Assembly: GCA_022827945.1 (NCBI GenBank)
Contig: JAJEIT010000073.1
Coordinates: 1-37,458 of the forward strand
Source of the DNA: Dehalococcoidia bacterium
GTDB lineage: Bacteria; Chloroflexota; Dehalococcoidia; Tepidiformales; Tepidiformaceae
Direction: 5' to 3'
Length of the DNA: 37,458 nt
Shown here: positions 1 to 7,571 of the stretch, piece after piece
How the letters are laid out: every line of letters starts with the position of its first letter
How positions within the stretch are numbered: the stretch's first letter is position 1
Made by a program: the position numbers and the translations under genes
The notes under the pieces: model-generated
Told to the model about the DNA's origin: nothing
What the model saw: the letters and a program-made list of their open reading frames with translations, nothing else
Databases searched by the model: none

Positions 1-1
1 C

Positions 2-538
2 CGCGAGAAGGCCCAGGAGCGGCTCGGCAAGCTCGCCGGCAGCGTCGCCGTCATCCGCGTCGGCGCGGCCACCGAGGTCGAGCTGAAGGAGAAGAAGCAC
101 CGCGTGGAGGACGCCCTGAGCGCGACCCGTGCGGCTGTGGAAGAAGGCATCGTGCCGGGCGGCGGGGTCGCCCTGCTGAACGCCATCTCGGCGCTCGACC
201 GCGTGAAGCTGGAGGGCGACGAGGACACGGGCGCCCGCATCCTCCGCCGCGCGCTGGAGGAGCCCCTCCGCCGCATCGCCATCAACGCCGGCAAGGACGG
301 CTCGGTGGTGGTCGAAGAGGTGAAGGAGCTGAAGAAGGGCCTCGGCTACGACGCCCAGCAGGACGAGTTCGGCAACATGGTTGAGAAGGGCATCATCGAT
401 CCGGCGAAGGTCACCCGCGCCGCTATCGAGAACGCCGTTTCCATCGCCGCGATGGTCCTGACGACAAACTGCCTGGTCACGGAGAAGAAGGAAGCCGGAG
501 GCGCCGCCGCGGCTGTTCCGCCGGCTCCGATGTACTAG
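2..538 (+). CDS. groEL: Chaperonin GroEL, C-terminal part (5' end outside window)
   Basis: This is the 60-kDa chaperonin that, with GroES, encloses and refolds proteins in the cytoplasm at the cost of ATP. The reading frame is open from the first bases of the window, so the start lies upstream; about 178 codons are visible. They cover the end of the apical domain, the second intermediate segment and the equatorial domain. The motif [16 protein letters not shown] contains the aspartate that corresponds to E. coli Asp398, needed for ATP hydrolysis. PGGGVALL and the [16 protein letters not shown] block are typical of the family. The C-terminus ends in an Ala/Pro-rich tail ([11 protein letters not shown]) rather than the GGM repeats of many GroELs. 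No groES is visible, but it could lie to the left. Identification is certain. Confidence 0.98.
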   Translation, partial: REKAQERLGKLAGSVAVIRVGAATEVELKEKKHRVEDALSATRAAVEEGIVPGGGVALLNAISALDRVKLEGDEDTGARILRRALEEPLRRIAINAGKDGSVVVEEVKELKKGLGYDAQQDEFGNMVEKGIIDPAKVTRAAIENAVSIAAMVLTTNCLVTEKKEAGGAAAAVPPAPMY

Positions 539-552
539 GCTCACTCTTCAAC

Positions 553-570
553 CGCCCGCCACGGCGGGCG
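553..570 (+). terminator. GC-rich hairpin after groEL
   Basis: A perfect inverted repeat (CGCCCGCC, 2 nt, GGCGGGCG) begins 14 nt after the groEL stop codon. There is no T-tract, so it may stabilise the mRNA 3' end rather than act as an intrinsic terminator. Confidence 0.5.
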
Positions 571-585
571 CACGAGGAACTCCGG

Positions 586-616
586 CGAGGGGGCGCGGCG
601 AAAGCCCGCCCCCTCG
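586..616 (+). terminator. Second strong hairpin with GAAA tetraloop
   Basis: A 10-bp stem (CGAGGGGGCG pairing with CGCCCCCTCG) continues, after a one-base bulge, into GGC-GAAA-GCC, which closes with a GNRA tetraloop. It lies between the groEL stop and the next start codon, 23 nt before the ATG at 640. It could be part of a tandem groEL terminator or a leader structure of the downstream gene. No T-tract follows. Confidence 0.45.
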
Positions 617-639
617 CTTCACATCCGGGGGTACCGCCC

Positions 640-1092
640 ATGGCCCACTCGGAGAACGGCCTGCAGGTCGACCTGGAGGCGCTGCGGGAGCGGCTGGAGA
701 ACGCCGACCTGATCGTCATCGGGTTCCAGGCCTTCGCCGAGCGGCTGCTGCTGGACGCGCGCAGCTCGCCCAGCGAGGGGCCGCTGGTGGCGGTGGTCGC
801 GCCGGTCTCGAGCGTGCAGGAGCGGTACGCGTGGCTGGGGAAGCACCGCAGCTCGTTCGGGATGCCGGACGACTTCACGTTCGCGATGTGGCCCCACTCG
901 ATCGCGCTCATCCGGGAGCACGACGTGCTCGCGCCGATGGGCGAGCGCATGGCGGCGGTGTCGAACGAGGCGGACCTGGCGATGTCGCGGGCGCTGGCAC
1001 GGCTGGAAGTGCTGGAGCGCCGCACGATCCGGGAGGCGGTGCTGGGCGGCCCGAGCTGGGAGACGCTCTGGCCGGACGAGGACGAGGACTAG
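640..1092 (+). CDS. Conserved-looking hypothetical protein, 150 residues
   Basis: I do not recognise the family. The protein is soluble, with no signal peptide or membrane segment. It starts with an amphipathic, charged helix (LEALRERLENADLIVIGFQAFAER) and ends in an acidic tail (LWPDEDED). The central part contains alternating hydrophobic stretches and the sequence PHSIALIREHDVLAPMGERM. There are no cysteines and no recognisable active-site motif. The gene follows groEL in the same direction but two strong hairpins separate them, so it may be independently expressed. The ATG at 640 is the first plausible start; no good ribosome-binding site is visible. It is convergent with moaA, 9 bp away. 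Codon use matches the neighbours, so it is likely a real gene. Confidence 0.7.
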   Translation: MAHSENGLQVDLEALRERLENADLIVIGFQAFAERLLLDARSSPSEGPLVAVVAPVSSVQERYAWLGKHRSSFGMPDDFTFAMWPHSIALIREHDVLAPMGERMAAVSNEADLAMSRALARLEVLERRTIREAVLGGPSWETLWPDEDED

Positions 1093-1101
1093 TGGGCGGC
1101 G

Positions 1102-2109
1102 CTAGCCGCCGATGTGGGACATCTCGACGCGCTTGAGGTCGGCCGTCGCCTCGGTGCGGAGGTCGGAGTAGCGGTCGTCGCGGACACGCCAGACGCGGGC
1201 GATGGCGTCTGACAGCTCCTGGTCGCTCGCGCCGGCCCGCAAGAGGGCGCGCAAGTCGAAGCCGGTCGCGCCGAAGAGACAGGTGAAGAGCTCGCCTTCG
1301 GGGGAGAGGCGCGCGCGGGTGCAGTCGCCGCAGAACGGCTGCGAGATCGAGGTGATGACGCCGATCTCGCCGCCGCCGTCGCGGTAGCGGTAGCGCCGGG
1401 CGACCTCGCCGCGGTAGTTCGGGTCGATGGGTTCGAGAGGGAGGGCGTCGTCGATGCGCTCGACGATCTCGGCGGCGGGCACGACGTGGTCGAGCACCCA
1501 GCCGTTGGTCGTGCCGACATCCATGTACTCGATGAAGCGCACGATGATGCCCGTGCCGTGGAAGTGGCGGGCGAGGTCGACGATGGTGTGGTCGTTGAGG
1601 CCGCGCTTGACGACGGCGTTCACCTTGATGGGCCAGAGACCCGCGTCGCGGGCGGCATCGATGCCCGCGAGCACCACATCGACGCCAACGTCGACATCGT
1701 TCATCTCGCGGAAGGTGGCATCGTCGAGGGAGTCGAGGCTGACGGTGATTCGCTCGAGGCCCGCCTCGCGGAGGGGGCCGGCCTGGGCGGGGAGGAGGGC
1801 GCCGTTGGTGGTGAGCGTGAGATCCTGGAGGCCGTCGAGGGCGGAGAGCTGTTCGATCAGGAGGGGGAGGTCACGGCGGACGAGGGGTTCGCCCCCAGTG
1901 ACGCGGACCTTCTCGACGCCGTGCGCGACGAAGAGGCGCGAGAGCCGCACGATCTCCTCGTAGGTGAGGATCTCCTCGCGGTCGAGGAACTGGAAGGACG
2001 GCCCGAAGACCTCCTTCGGCATGCAGTAGACGCAGCGGAAGTTGCAGCGGTCCGTCACGGAGACGCGCAAGTCGCGGAGGGGCCGGTCGAAGGTGTCGCG
2101 CACTGGCAT
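1102..2109 (-). CDS. moaA: GTP 3',8-cyclase MoaA (molybdenum cofactor synthesis)
   Basis: MoaA is a radical SAM enzyme that, with MoaC, converts GTP to cyclic pyranopterin monophosphate, the first step of molybdopterin synthesis. The 335-residue protein has the radical-SAM cluster CNFRCVYC (Cys22, 26, 29), the SAM-binding TGGEPL motif, and the second cluster site near the C-terminus beginning [19 protein letters not shown]. The C-terminus ends in Gly-Gly, which the family needs for activity. The frame is open much further upstream, but [20 protein letters not shown] matches the usual MoaA N-terminus, so the ATG at 2109 is chosen. No Shine-Dalgarno sequence precedes it; TAAGCT lies 7 nt upstream and may be the -10 element of a leaderless transcript. 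Other moa genes are not in the window. Confidence 0.96.
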   Translation of the reverse strand: MPVRDTFDRPLRDLRVSVTDRCNFRCVYCMPKEVFGPSFQFLDREEILTYEEIVRLSRLFVAHGVEKVRVTGGEPLVRRDLPLLIEQLSALDGLQDLTLTTNGALLPAQAGPLREAGLERITVSLDSLDDATFREMNDVDVGVDVVLAGIDAARDAGLWPIKVNAVVKRGLNDHTIVDLARHFHGTGIIVRFIEYMDVGTTNGWVLDHVVPAAEIVERIDDALPLEPIDPNYRGEVARRYRYRDGGGEIGVITSISQPFCGDCTRARLSPEGELFTCLFGATGFDLRALLRAGASDQELSDAIARVWRVRDDRYSDLRTEATADLKRVEMSHIGG

Positions 2110-2116
2110 CAGGGGT

Positions 2117-2122
2117 AGCTTA
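2117..2122 (-). promoter_or_regulatory. Candidate -10 element (TAAGCT) of moaA, leaderless type
   Basis: On the minus strand TAAGCT is followed by 7 nt and then the moaA ATG. This places the expected transcription start at or next to the start codon. No -35 or Shine-Dalgarno sequence is evident. Confidence 0.4.
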
Positions 2123-2177
2123 CCGGTCCGTCCGCTTTCGATGTGCTGGCTTGAACCTATCGGTCCGTTGCTGGTCG

Positions 2178-2642
2178 TCAGTCGCCCGCGGCGACGGGTG
2201 GGGCGGCCTCGGTGAAGCGCCGCAGCATCTCGTCGTGCTTCTCGAGGCGCTCGGCGAGCTGGACGCGCATCTTCTCCATCTTCGCGACCTTCTGGTCGAG
2301 CAACGCGATCTGGCGGAGGGTGACCTCGCGGGCGATGCGAACCTTCTTCGCCTTCTCCTCGGCCTCGTCGTCCTTGTTCCACTCGGCGCGGATCTGCATG
2401 CGGACGTCCTCGGCTTCGAGCATCTCCTTGATGTCGGCGAGGGAGAACCCAAGGAGCTCCTTCAGCGCCTTGACGCGCTCGATGCGCTCCATGTCGGCGG
2501 GGGAGTAGAGGCGGAAGCCGCCGACCATGCGGGTGGGCGGTGGCAAGAGGCCGCGCTCCTCGTAGTAGCGGAGCGTGCGCTGCGTGAGCTCCGACCGTTC
2601 GGCCGCTTCACCGATCTGCAAGTAGCCGTCGTCGCGTTCCAT
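2178..2642 (-). CDS. MerR-family transcriptional regulator
   Basis: This is a DNA-binding regulator of 154 residues. The N-terminal winged helix-turn-helix is typical of MerR proteins: [29 protein letters not shown], then [36 protein letters not shown] long charged coiled coil (roughly residues 80-145) follows, as used for dimerisation. There is no cysteine cluster and no clear ligand-binding domain, so the inducer cannot be guessed; the layout resembles small HspR/GlnR-like or stress-type MerR members. The ATG at 2642 is preferred because it lies just before the HTH, although the frame is open further upstream. moaA begins 68 bp downstream in the same direction but has its own candidate promoter. 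Confidence 0.9.
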   Translation of the reverse strand: MERDDGYLQIGEAAERSELTQRTLRYYEERGLLPPPTRMVGGFRLYSPADMERIERVKALKELLGFSLADIKEMLEAEDVRMQIRAEWNKDDEAEEKAKKVRIAREVTLRQIALLDQKVAKMEKMRVQLAERLEKHDEMLRRFTEAAPPVAAGD

Positions 2643-2653
2643 GGCGTATTCGT

Positions 2654-2681
2654 AGTCTAGCGGCGGCAGCAAGCGCGTCAA
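2654..2681 (-). promoter_or_regulatory. Candidate sigma-70 promoter of the merR-type gene
   Basis: Read on the minus strand, TTGACG (2681-2676) and TAGACT (2659-2654) are separated by 16 bp and lie 11 nt before the ATG at 2642. It is the best two-element promoter I see in the window. The leader would be only a few nucleotides long. A MerR operator dyad was not identified. Confidence 0.45.
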
Positions 2682-2826
2682 TGCATCGCGCCTTTGGAGC
2701 AGCGCGGCAGCGGCCAACAGGCGCGAGACCATAAGCCGGATGAGGCCGTGAAAGGTCCGTTAATGAAGCCGCGCGGCGAGCCGAAAGTGGTTGCCGCCCG
2801 CGGAGGGGGAGCGCTAGCCTTCATAG

Positions 2827-2846
2827 GTCGCGCTGAGGGGCGCGAC
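2827..2846 (+). promoter_or_regulatory. Inverted repeat in the leader of the dnaA-like gene
   Basis: A perfect 7-bp dyad, GTCGCGC and GCGCGAC around a 6-nt centre, ends 19 nt before the ATG at 2866. The start codon itself has no convincing Shine-Dalgarno sequence. The dyad could be an operator or a leader hairpin controlling translation. The remainder of 2643-2865 is the divergent merR/dnaA-like promoter region; TTGCCG (2791) and TAGCCT (2815), 18 bp apart, form a weak candidate plus-strand promoter. I see no DnaA box clusters there. Confidence 0.35.
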
Positions 2847-2865
2847 ACCCTCTGAGTCATCACCG

Positions 2866-4242
2866 ATGAAGAGCGAGCCGGGGGCGCGCGTGCGCCCCGG
2901 GGAGGGAGCGCGCACGCCCGTGTCAGGTGGGGACCGGGACTCGGCGAAGGCCTTGCGAGGCGCCTGGCAGGCCGTGCTGGGCCGGCTCGAACTCGAGGTG
3001 AGCCGCGCCAACTTCGAGACGTGGCTGGCGGGAACGACCGCGCGCTCGCTGAGCGACCGCGAGTTGGTCGTGGAGGCTCGCTCGGCGTTCCGGGCGGAGT
3101 GGTTGAACGAGAACCTGGCGCCGGTGGTCGAGCGCTGTCTGGACGCAGTCGAGGGCGAACGGCTGGCGGTCCGGTTCGTGGCGCCGGGGGAGGAGCCGCA
3201 CGCAGCGCCGGAGACGGCGGCGTCCTCCAACGAGACGGCCAGGGCGGGCCGCGAGCAGGTGGTGGGGCAGGTGAACGGGTCGTTCACCCTGTCCCGCTAT
3301 TTCCGGTCGGAGGGGAGCGCTCTGGCCCTCGCGAGCTGCCTGAGCCTGGTGGAGGAGGGGGAGCGGGCGATAAGCCCGGTGGTCGTCCACGGCCCGCCGG
3401 GGGTGGGGAAGACCCACCTGCTCCACGGTCTGGCGGCGAGGGCGAGCGACCGGGGACAGCGGGTGGCCTGCCTGAGCGGGGAGGGGTTTACCTCGGGCTA
3501 CCAGCGGGCGCTGCGGCAGGGGAACGTCGAGGCGTTCCAGGACGCCGTGCGGGGGGTGCAACTGCTCATCATCGACGACCTGCACGACCTCGCGGGGAAG
3601 ACGGGGACACTGCGGGAACTGGTACACACGCTGGACGCGGTCACGCACGGGGGAGGCGGAGTGGTGGTGGGGAGCGAGCTGCGCCCGCGAGAGCTGGGGC
3701 TCCCGGAACGCCTCTGCTCCCGGCTGGAGGCGGGGATCGTGGCGGCGGTCGAGCCCTTCGCGGCGGGCGAGCGCCGCGGATTCATCGAGCAGCGCCTGGC
3801 AGACCTCCGGATAGCGCTGCCGTCGTGGTGCCTGGAGGAGCTGGCGGCGGGGACGGGCTCGGTGCGGTCGATCCTGGCGGGGGTGCATGCGGCGGTGGGG
3901 CTGCAGCGACGGGGGCTGCTCAGCGAACTACGGCTGGCGGCCGAAGTGGGGGCGCTCGAATTGCATTCCCGCGGGAACGAGACGGCGAAGGCAGTGATCA
4001 AGCGTATCGCCGAGCACTTCGCGGTGGCCGTGGGGGAGGTGGAGGGGCGCAGCCGCTCCCAGAAGCTGGCGCGTACGCGGGCGGTGGCGGCGGCGGCGTT
4101 GCAGGAGCGGGGGTGCAGCTACAGCGAGATCGGGGCGCTGCTCGGTGGGCGGAGCCGGAGCACGATCAAGGGGCTGGCGGAGCGGGGGCGGGCGCTGGGC
4201 GCAGAGGATCCGGCGGTCGCGAACCTGCTCCGGGCCGGCTAG
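2866..4242 (+). CDS. Divergent DnaA-like replication initiator (AAA+ with altered domain IV)
   Basis: The 458-residue protein has the full DnaA layout. Domain I (about 30-100) contains SRANFETWLAGT. After a short linker, the AAA+ domain has Walker A GPPGVGKTH (176-184), Walker B LLIIDDLHDL (233-242), a sensor-1 region VVVGSELRPREL, an arginine-finger region RLCSRLEAGIVAAVEPF (Arg286), and a sensor-2 helix GSVRSILAGV. Domain IV (about 375-440) ends in LLGGRSRSTIKG. In DnaA this signature is normally GGRDHTTV, whose Asp-His-Thr contacts the DnaA box; here Asp and His are replaced. DnaA opens the replication origin. This copy may be the genuine initiator of a divergent lineage or a paralogue with another target. 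No dnaN, recF or rpmH lies nearby, and no DnaA-box array is seen. The stop shares CTAG with the converging gene. Confidence 0.85.
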   Translation: MKSEPGARVRPGEGARTPVSGGDRDSAKALRGAWQAVLGRLELEVSRANFETWLAGTTARSLSDRELVVEARSAFRAEWLNENLAPVVERCLDAVEGERLAVRFVAPGEEPHAAPETAASSNETARAGREQVVGQVNGSFTLSRYFRSEGSALALASCLSLVEEGERAISPVVVHGPPGVGKTHLLHGLAARASDRGQRVACLSGEGFTSGYQRALRQGNVEAFQDAVRGVQLLIIDDLHDLAGKTGTLRELVHTLDAVTHGGGGVVVGSELRPRELGLPERLCSRLEAGIVAAVEPFAAGERRGFIEQRLADLRIALPSWCLEELAAGTGSVRSILAGVHAAVGLQRRGLLSELRLAAEVGALELHSRGNETAKAVIKRIAEHFAVAVGEVEGRSRSQKLARTRAVAAAALQERGCSYSEIGALLGGRSRSTIKGLAERGRALGAEDPAVANLLRAG

Positions 4243-4568
4243 CCGTCCAGCAGCAGGGCGACAGCGGCGCTCACCCCGGCGATCCCGAACCCGGCGATCA
4301 CGCCCGCACAGGCCGCGCTCACTGGCGAGTGGGTCTCGCCGTCCCAGGGTCCCGGCTCGACGAGGATGACGGTCGCCTCGACGGTCCGGACGGCGCCGGC
4401 AATCATCTCCGCGTCGGGGAGGCCGTCGACACAGAGCACGACATCGCCGCCGGCCTGCCGGAGCGCGGCGGCGACCTCACCGGAGGCCGCGCAGGTGCGG
4501 ACCTTGACGCCCTCGGGGAGCGGGGGCGGGGCGAGGCCGGCGGGGAGGATGACGAGGAGGCCAGCCAT
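4239..4568 (-). CDS. Small hypothetical protein with C-terminal hydrophobic segment, 109 residues
   Basis: I do not recognise this family. The N-terminal 75 residues alternate hydrophobic strands and helices (MAGLLVILPAG, GGDVVLCVDGLPDAEMI, VEATVILVEPG) in a pattern like a small alpha/beta fold. The last 25 residues (AACAGVIAGFGIAGVSAAVALLL) could form one membrane helix or a helical hairpin. It is the last gene of the minus-strand operon from 9303. Its ATG overlaps the stop of the double CoA-transferase by one base (TGATG), which implies translational coupling and supports it being real. Its own stop overlaps the stop of the converging dnaA-like gene. Confidence 0.6.
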   Translation of the reverse strand: MAGLLVILPAGLAPPPLPEGVKVRTCAASGEVAAALRQAGGDVVLCVDGLPDAEMIAGAVRTVEATVILVEPGPWDGETHSPVSAACAGVIAGFGIAGVSAAVALLLDG

Positions 4569-6970
4569 CAGAGGCTCGGGCCGGCGGCGTACTGGGGGTC
4601 GTCGTTGGTGGCGTTGGCGGCATAGAGCGCGTCGATCTCGGCATCGCTCATGCCGAGCAATCCGGAGAACACGTCGCGGTTGTGCTGGGCGAAGAGGGGA
4701 GCGGGGCGGGCGATGGCGCCGGGGGTGCGCTCGAAGCGCCAGGGGAAGCCGGGGAAAACGTGCGTTCCCGCGACCGGGTGGCGCACGGTCTCGAAGTAGC
4801 CGCGGTCGTTCAGGTGGTTATCGCTCACGACCATCCAGTTGGGCATGACGGGGGCGGCGGGCACCCCCGCCTCCTGGAGGGCGGTGGCGGCAGCGGTCAC
4901 GGTCTGCTCGCGGGACCAGGCAGCGATGGCGTCGTTGATCGCGCCAGCGTTCGCGCGACGGCCTTCGACCGACGACAGTGCCGGGTCGGCGGCAAGCTCG
5001 GGGCAACCGGCGACTTCGGCAAGGGAGGCGAAATCGCGTTCGTCGCGCACGGTGAGGGCAAGCCAGTTGTCCTCACCGGCGCAGGGGTAGAGGCCCTGGG
5101 GAGCGTGGACGGGGGAGGCGTTGCCGATGGGCTCGGGGGCCTCGCCGGTAACGGCGTAGGTGAGCAACTCCTGGGAGAAGTAGGGCAGGACGGCCTCGAA
5201 GAGGGAGACGTCGATCCAGCGGCCCTTGCCGGTTGAGCGGCGGGCGTGGAGGGCGGCGAGCATGGCGACGGCGCCGTGATTCCCGGTGACGGGGTCGGCG
5301 TAGTAGCTGCCGGTGCCGAAGTACTCGCCGGGGCCGTAGCCGAGAACGCTGGCGAGACCGCTCATGGCCTCAATGTTGCTGCCGTAGGCGGAGTAGTTGC
5401 GCTCGGGGCCGGTGGCACCGAAGCCCGCCATCGAGCACATGACGAGACCGGGGTTGACCTCACGGAGGACGTCCCAGCCGATGCCGAGCTGGGTCATGAC
5501 GCGGGCAGCGTTGTTCTCGATGAGGCCGTCCGCGTTCCGGACCAGGTCGAGGAGGACGGCGCGGCCCTCGTCGGTGGCGAGGTTGAGGCAGACGGCGCGC
5601 TTGTTGCGGTTGAGCTTGTTGAAGTAGCCGGCGCGGTGGTAGTGGTCCGGCCAGATGTCGGCGGGGACCCAGGCGAGCGTGCGGGTGGCGGGCTTCGTGT
5701 GCAGCTCCACCTTGATGACGTCGACGCCGAGGTCGGCGAAGTGGCGGCCGGCGATCGGTCCCGCCCAGTTGGCGGTGACCTCGATGAAGCGCAGCCCCGC
5801 CAGCGGTCCGTGACCCGCGGGGGCAGAGGTGGGGGCGGGCGGGGCGACACTCACGTTCGCCCAGGGGAAGTCGGGGGCGAGGACGGCGTCGGTGTGCTCG
5901 CCGGGGGCGGCGGCGCTGGTGGCGGGGTCGAGGGCCGTCCCGGGGAGCTTGTAGGGGAGGCCGGGGGCGAGCAGCTCGCGGTCGCCGAGGCAGAGCGTTC
6001 CGAACCAGTCACGGGCGGCGAGCTGCTCGCTGGCGGCGACGTCGGCCATGGTGTTCACGGGGGTGACGGCGATGCGGAGCTCCTGGGCGGCGTGATATAT
6101 CTCCTGCTTCGTCCGCGTCTTCGTCCACTCGCCGAAGGCCTCCAGCACCTCGTCAAAGCGCTCGGTCCAGACGAGGGGCTGCTGCAGGGACTCGTCCTCC
6201 AAGAGGTCGAAACGTTCGATGAGGACGAAGAGGTTGGGGTAGGGCGCGAGGTTGAAGAGGAAGACGAAGCCATCGGCGCAGGGGACGAAGATGCTGCCGG
6301 TGCGGCTCTGGATGACGCCCTGGTGGGTCCAGATGGTCGTGAGCCAGGCGTGGTCGTTGAGGATGGCCTCCTGGTGGGAAACCTCGATGCGCTGCCCCTG
6401 GCCGTGCTCGCGGGCGTGCCGCAGCCCGGCGAGCGCGCCGACGGCGGCATGCGTGCCCGCGTGGAAGGGCACCTGGTGGCCGGGGAGGGCGACGGGCTCG
6501 CGGTCGGGATCGCCGCCGAAGTAGTGGTAGCCGCCGGTGGCGTACTCGGTGAAGGACGTGGCCTGCCACTTGGCGCGGCCGCCGCTGCGTCCGTAGGGCG
6601 AGAGGGAGAGGACGACCGCGCACTCGTTCGCGGCGGCGAGGCGCTCCTCCAGCCGATCGGCTGCTTCGCCCCGCTCGCTGTGGACGATGATGTCGGCGTG
6701 GGCGGCGAGCTGTCCGATGCGAGGGTCGTCGAGCGGCAGCGTCGCGTTGAGCTTGCCCGCCGCCAGCCATGCGAAGAAAGCGCTCTCGCCATCGACGAGG
6801 GGTAGCTCGTCGCGGGCGGGGTCGCCCCCGGGGGGCTCGACCTTGACGACCTGGGCACCGAGGTCGGCGAGCAGCCGTCCGCAGTAGGGACCGGCGACGC
6901 CGGTCGCGAGCTCGAGCACGACGACGTCGGCGAGGGGCGGCGGGGCGAGGTCGGGCGCGGGGGTTGTCAC
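4568..6970 (-). CDS. Tandem-fused CaiB/BaiF (family III) CoA-transferase, 800 residues
   Basis: Family III CoA-transferases move CoA between organic acids. Usual members are about 400 residues and dimerise as interlocked rings; here two complete domains are fused. Domain 1 (about 10-365) opens with VVVLELATGVAGPYCGRLLADLGAQVVKVEPP. Domain 2 (about 388-800) opens with FIEVTANWAGPIAGRHFADLGVDVIKVE. Domain 2 keeps the catalytic aspartate (Asp559, in YYADPVTGNHGAV), equivalent to Asp169 of formyl-CoA transferase. The aligned position in domain 1 is Pro168 (HQVPFHAGTHAAV), and no acidic residue is close, so that half looks non-catalytic. The start is GTG at 6970, overlapping the upstream SDR-like stop by 4 nt (GTGA). 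A small protein follows with a one-base overlap. The substrate is unknown; the operon suggests acyl-CoA catabolism. Confidence 0.93.
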   Translation of the reverse strand: MTTPAPDLAPPPLADVVVLELATGVAGPYCGRLLADLGAQVVKVEPPGGDPARDELPLVDGESAFFAWLAAGKLNATLPLDDPRIGQLAAHADIIVHSERGEAADRLEERLAAANECAVVLSLSPYGRSGGRAKWQATSFTEYATGGYHYFGGDPDREPVALPGHQVPFHAGTHAAVGALAGLRHAREHGQGQRIEVSHQEAILNDHAWLTTIWTHQGVIQSRTGSIFVPCADGFVFLFNLAPYPNLFVLIERFDLLEDESLQQPLVWTERFDEVLEAFGEWTKTRTKQEIYHAAQELRIAVTPVNTMADVAASEQLAARDWFGTLCLGDRELLAPGLPYKLPGTALDPATSAAAPGEHTDAVLAPDFPWANVSVAPPAPTSAPAGHGPLAGLRFIEVTANWAGPIAGRHFADLGVDVIKVELHTKPATRTLAWVPADIWPDHYHRAGYFNKLNRNKRAVCLNLATDEGRAVLLDLVRNADGLIENNAARVMTQLGIGWDVLREVNPGLVMCSMAGFGATGPERNYSAYGSNIEAMSGLASVLGYGPGEYFGTGSYYADPVTGNHGAVAMLAALHARRSTGKGRWIDVSLFEAVLPYFSQELLTYAVTGEAPEPIGNASPVHAPQGLYPCAGEDNWLALTVRDERDFASLAEVAGCPELAADPALSSVEGRRANAGAINDAIAAWSREQTVTAAATALQEAGVPAAPVMPNWMVVSDNHLNDRGYFETVRHPVAGTHVFPGFPWRFERTPGAIARPAPLFAQHNRDVFSGLLGMSDAEIDALYAANATNDDPQYAAGPSL

Positions 6971-7563
6971 GACACAGCCTCGGGGGAGAGGACGGCGAGC
7001 ACGCCCGCGGCGGCCTCGTCGGGGGCGGGAGCGTCGCGGCCGACGACGGTGATGCGGGGTCCGCCGGCGCCGAGGTGGGCCGAGAGCGCCGCGTTCAGCG
7101 CCTTGTCGTCGGCGGGGTCGCGCTCGGGAGCGACGAACACGACAGCGCCGCCGCCCTTGTCGCGCATGAGCTGGCCGAAGGCCTGGGCGGCAAGCAGGGG
7201 CGTGCGGTGGCGACCAGCGAAGGCGCGCTTCTCCTCCACGGGGGAGTCGGGGCTGAGGGTTGGGAGGGAGGAGACGACAACGATGGCATCGCAGCGGCCG
7301 AGCTGGCTCCAGGTTTTCTGCGCGAAGGCGCCCATCTGCTCGGGGTCGGAGGCCTCGATCACATCGGCGAAGTGATCGCGGCCGATGGCCCAGACCTCGT
7401 TGGCGACGGAGTTCACCGAGAACTCCTGGTCGGGGATGGCGTTGAAAGTCGCGAGGGCGACCGAAGCGCCCGCCTCCGCGGCGGCAACGGCGACGGCACG
7501 GTGGTGGGCGTCGCCACCACCAATGGCGGCGATGACCTGTCCGGAGAGTGCGTTGTTGGGCAT
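6967..7563 (-). CDS. Degenerate short-chain dehydrogenase-like protein
   Basis: The 198-residue protein has a Rossmann start (QVIAAIGGGDAHHRAVAVAAAEAGASVALATFN), a middle strand CDAIVVVSSLP, and an SDR-like tail ITVVGRDAPAPDEAAAGVLAVLSPEA. The usual TGxxxGIG loop is changed to GGGDAHH. The catalytic Ser is missing from the GGAVVFVAPER strand. In the Tyr-x-x-x-Lys position the lysine remains (Lys154) but the tyrosine is Pro150. It is also shorter than normal SDRs (about 250). It therefore probably binds a nucleotide or partner without classical SDR catalysis. The ATG at 7563 is chosen because the Rossmann fold begins right after it; the upstream extension is arginine/proline-rich shadow sequence. 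It overlaps the CoA-transferase gene by 4 nt and lies 8 nt after the small membrane gene. Confidence 0.75.
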   Translation of the reverse strand: MPNNALSGQVIAAIGGGDAHHRAVAVAAAEAGASVALATFNAIPDQEFSVNSVANEVWAIGRDHFADVIEASDPEQMGAFAQKTWSQLGRCDAIVVVSSLPTLSPDSPVEEKRAFAGRHRTPLLAAQAFGQLMRDKGGGAVVFVAPERDPADDKALNAALSAHLGAGGPRITVVGRDAPAPDEAAAGVLAVLSPEAVS

Positions 7564-7571
7564 GGCGTCGG

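Noticed and set aside
2643-2865. Possible replication origin beside the dnaA-like gene
   Set aside because: No TTATCCACA-like boxes, AT-rich unwinding region or dnaN neighbour are visible in the 223-bp gap.
4239-4242. CTAG shared by two stop codons as a possible attachment or cleavage site
   Set aside because: It is simply a palindromic stop-codon overlap of converging genes.
3021-4625. Second plus-strand frame of 534 codons overlapping the dnaA-like gene
   Set aside because: It is an out-of-frame Gly/Arg/Ala-rich translation of the real gene.
5246-6805. Long plus-strand frame opposite the double CoA-transferase
   Set aside because: The minus-strand frame has clear family motifs over its full length; the plus frame is Gly/Val/Glu low-complexity antisense sequence.
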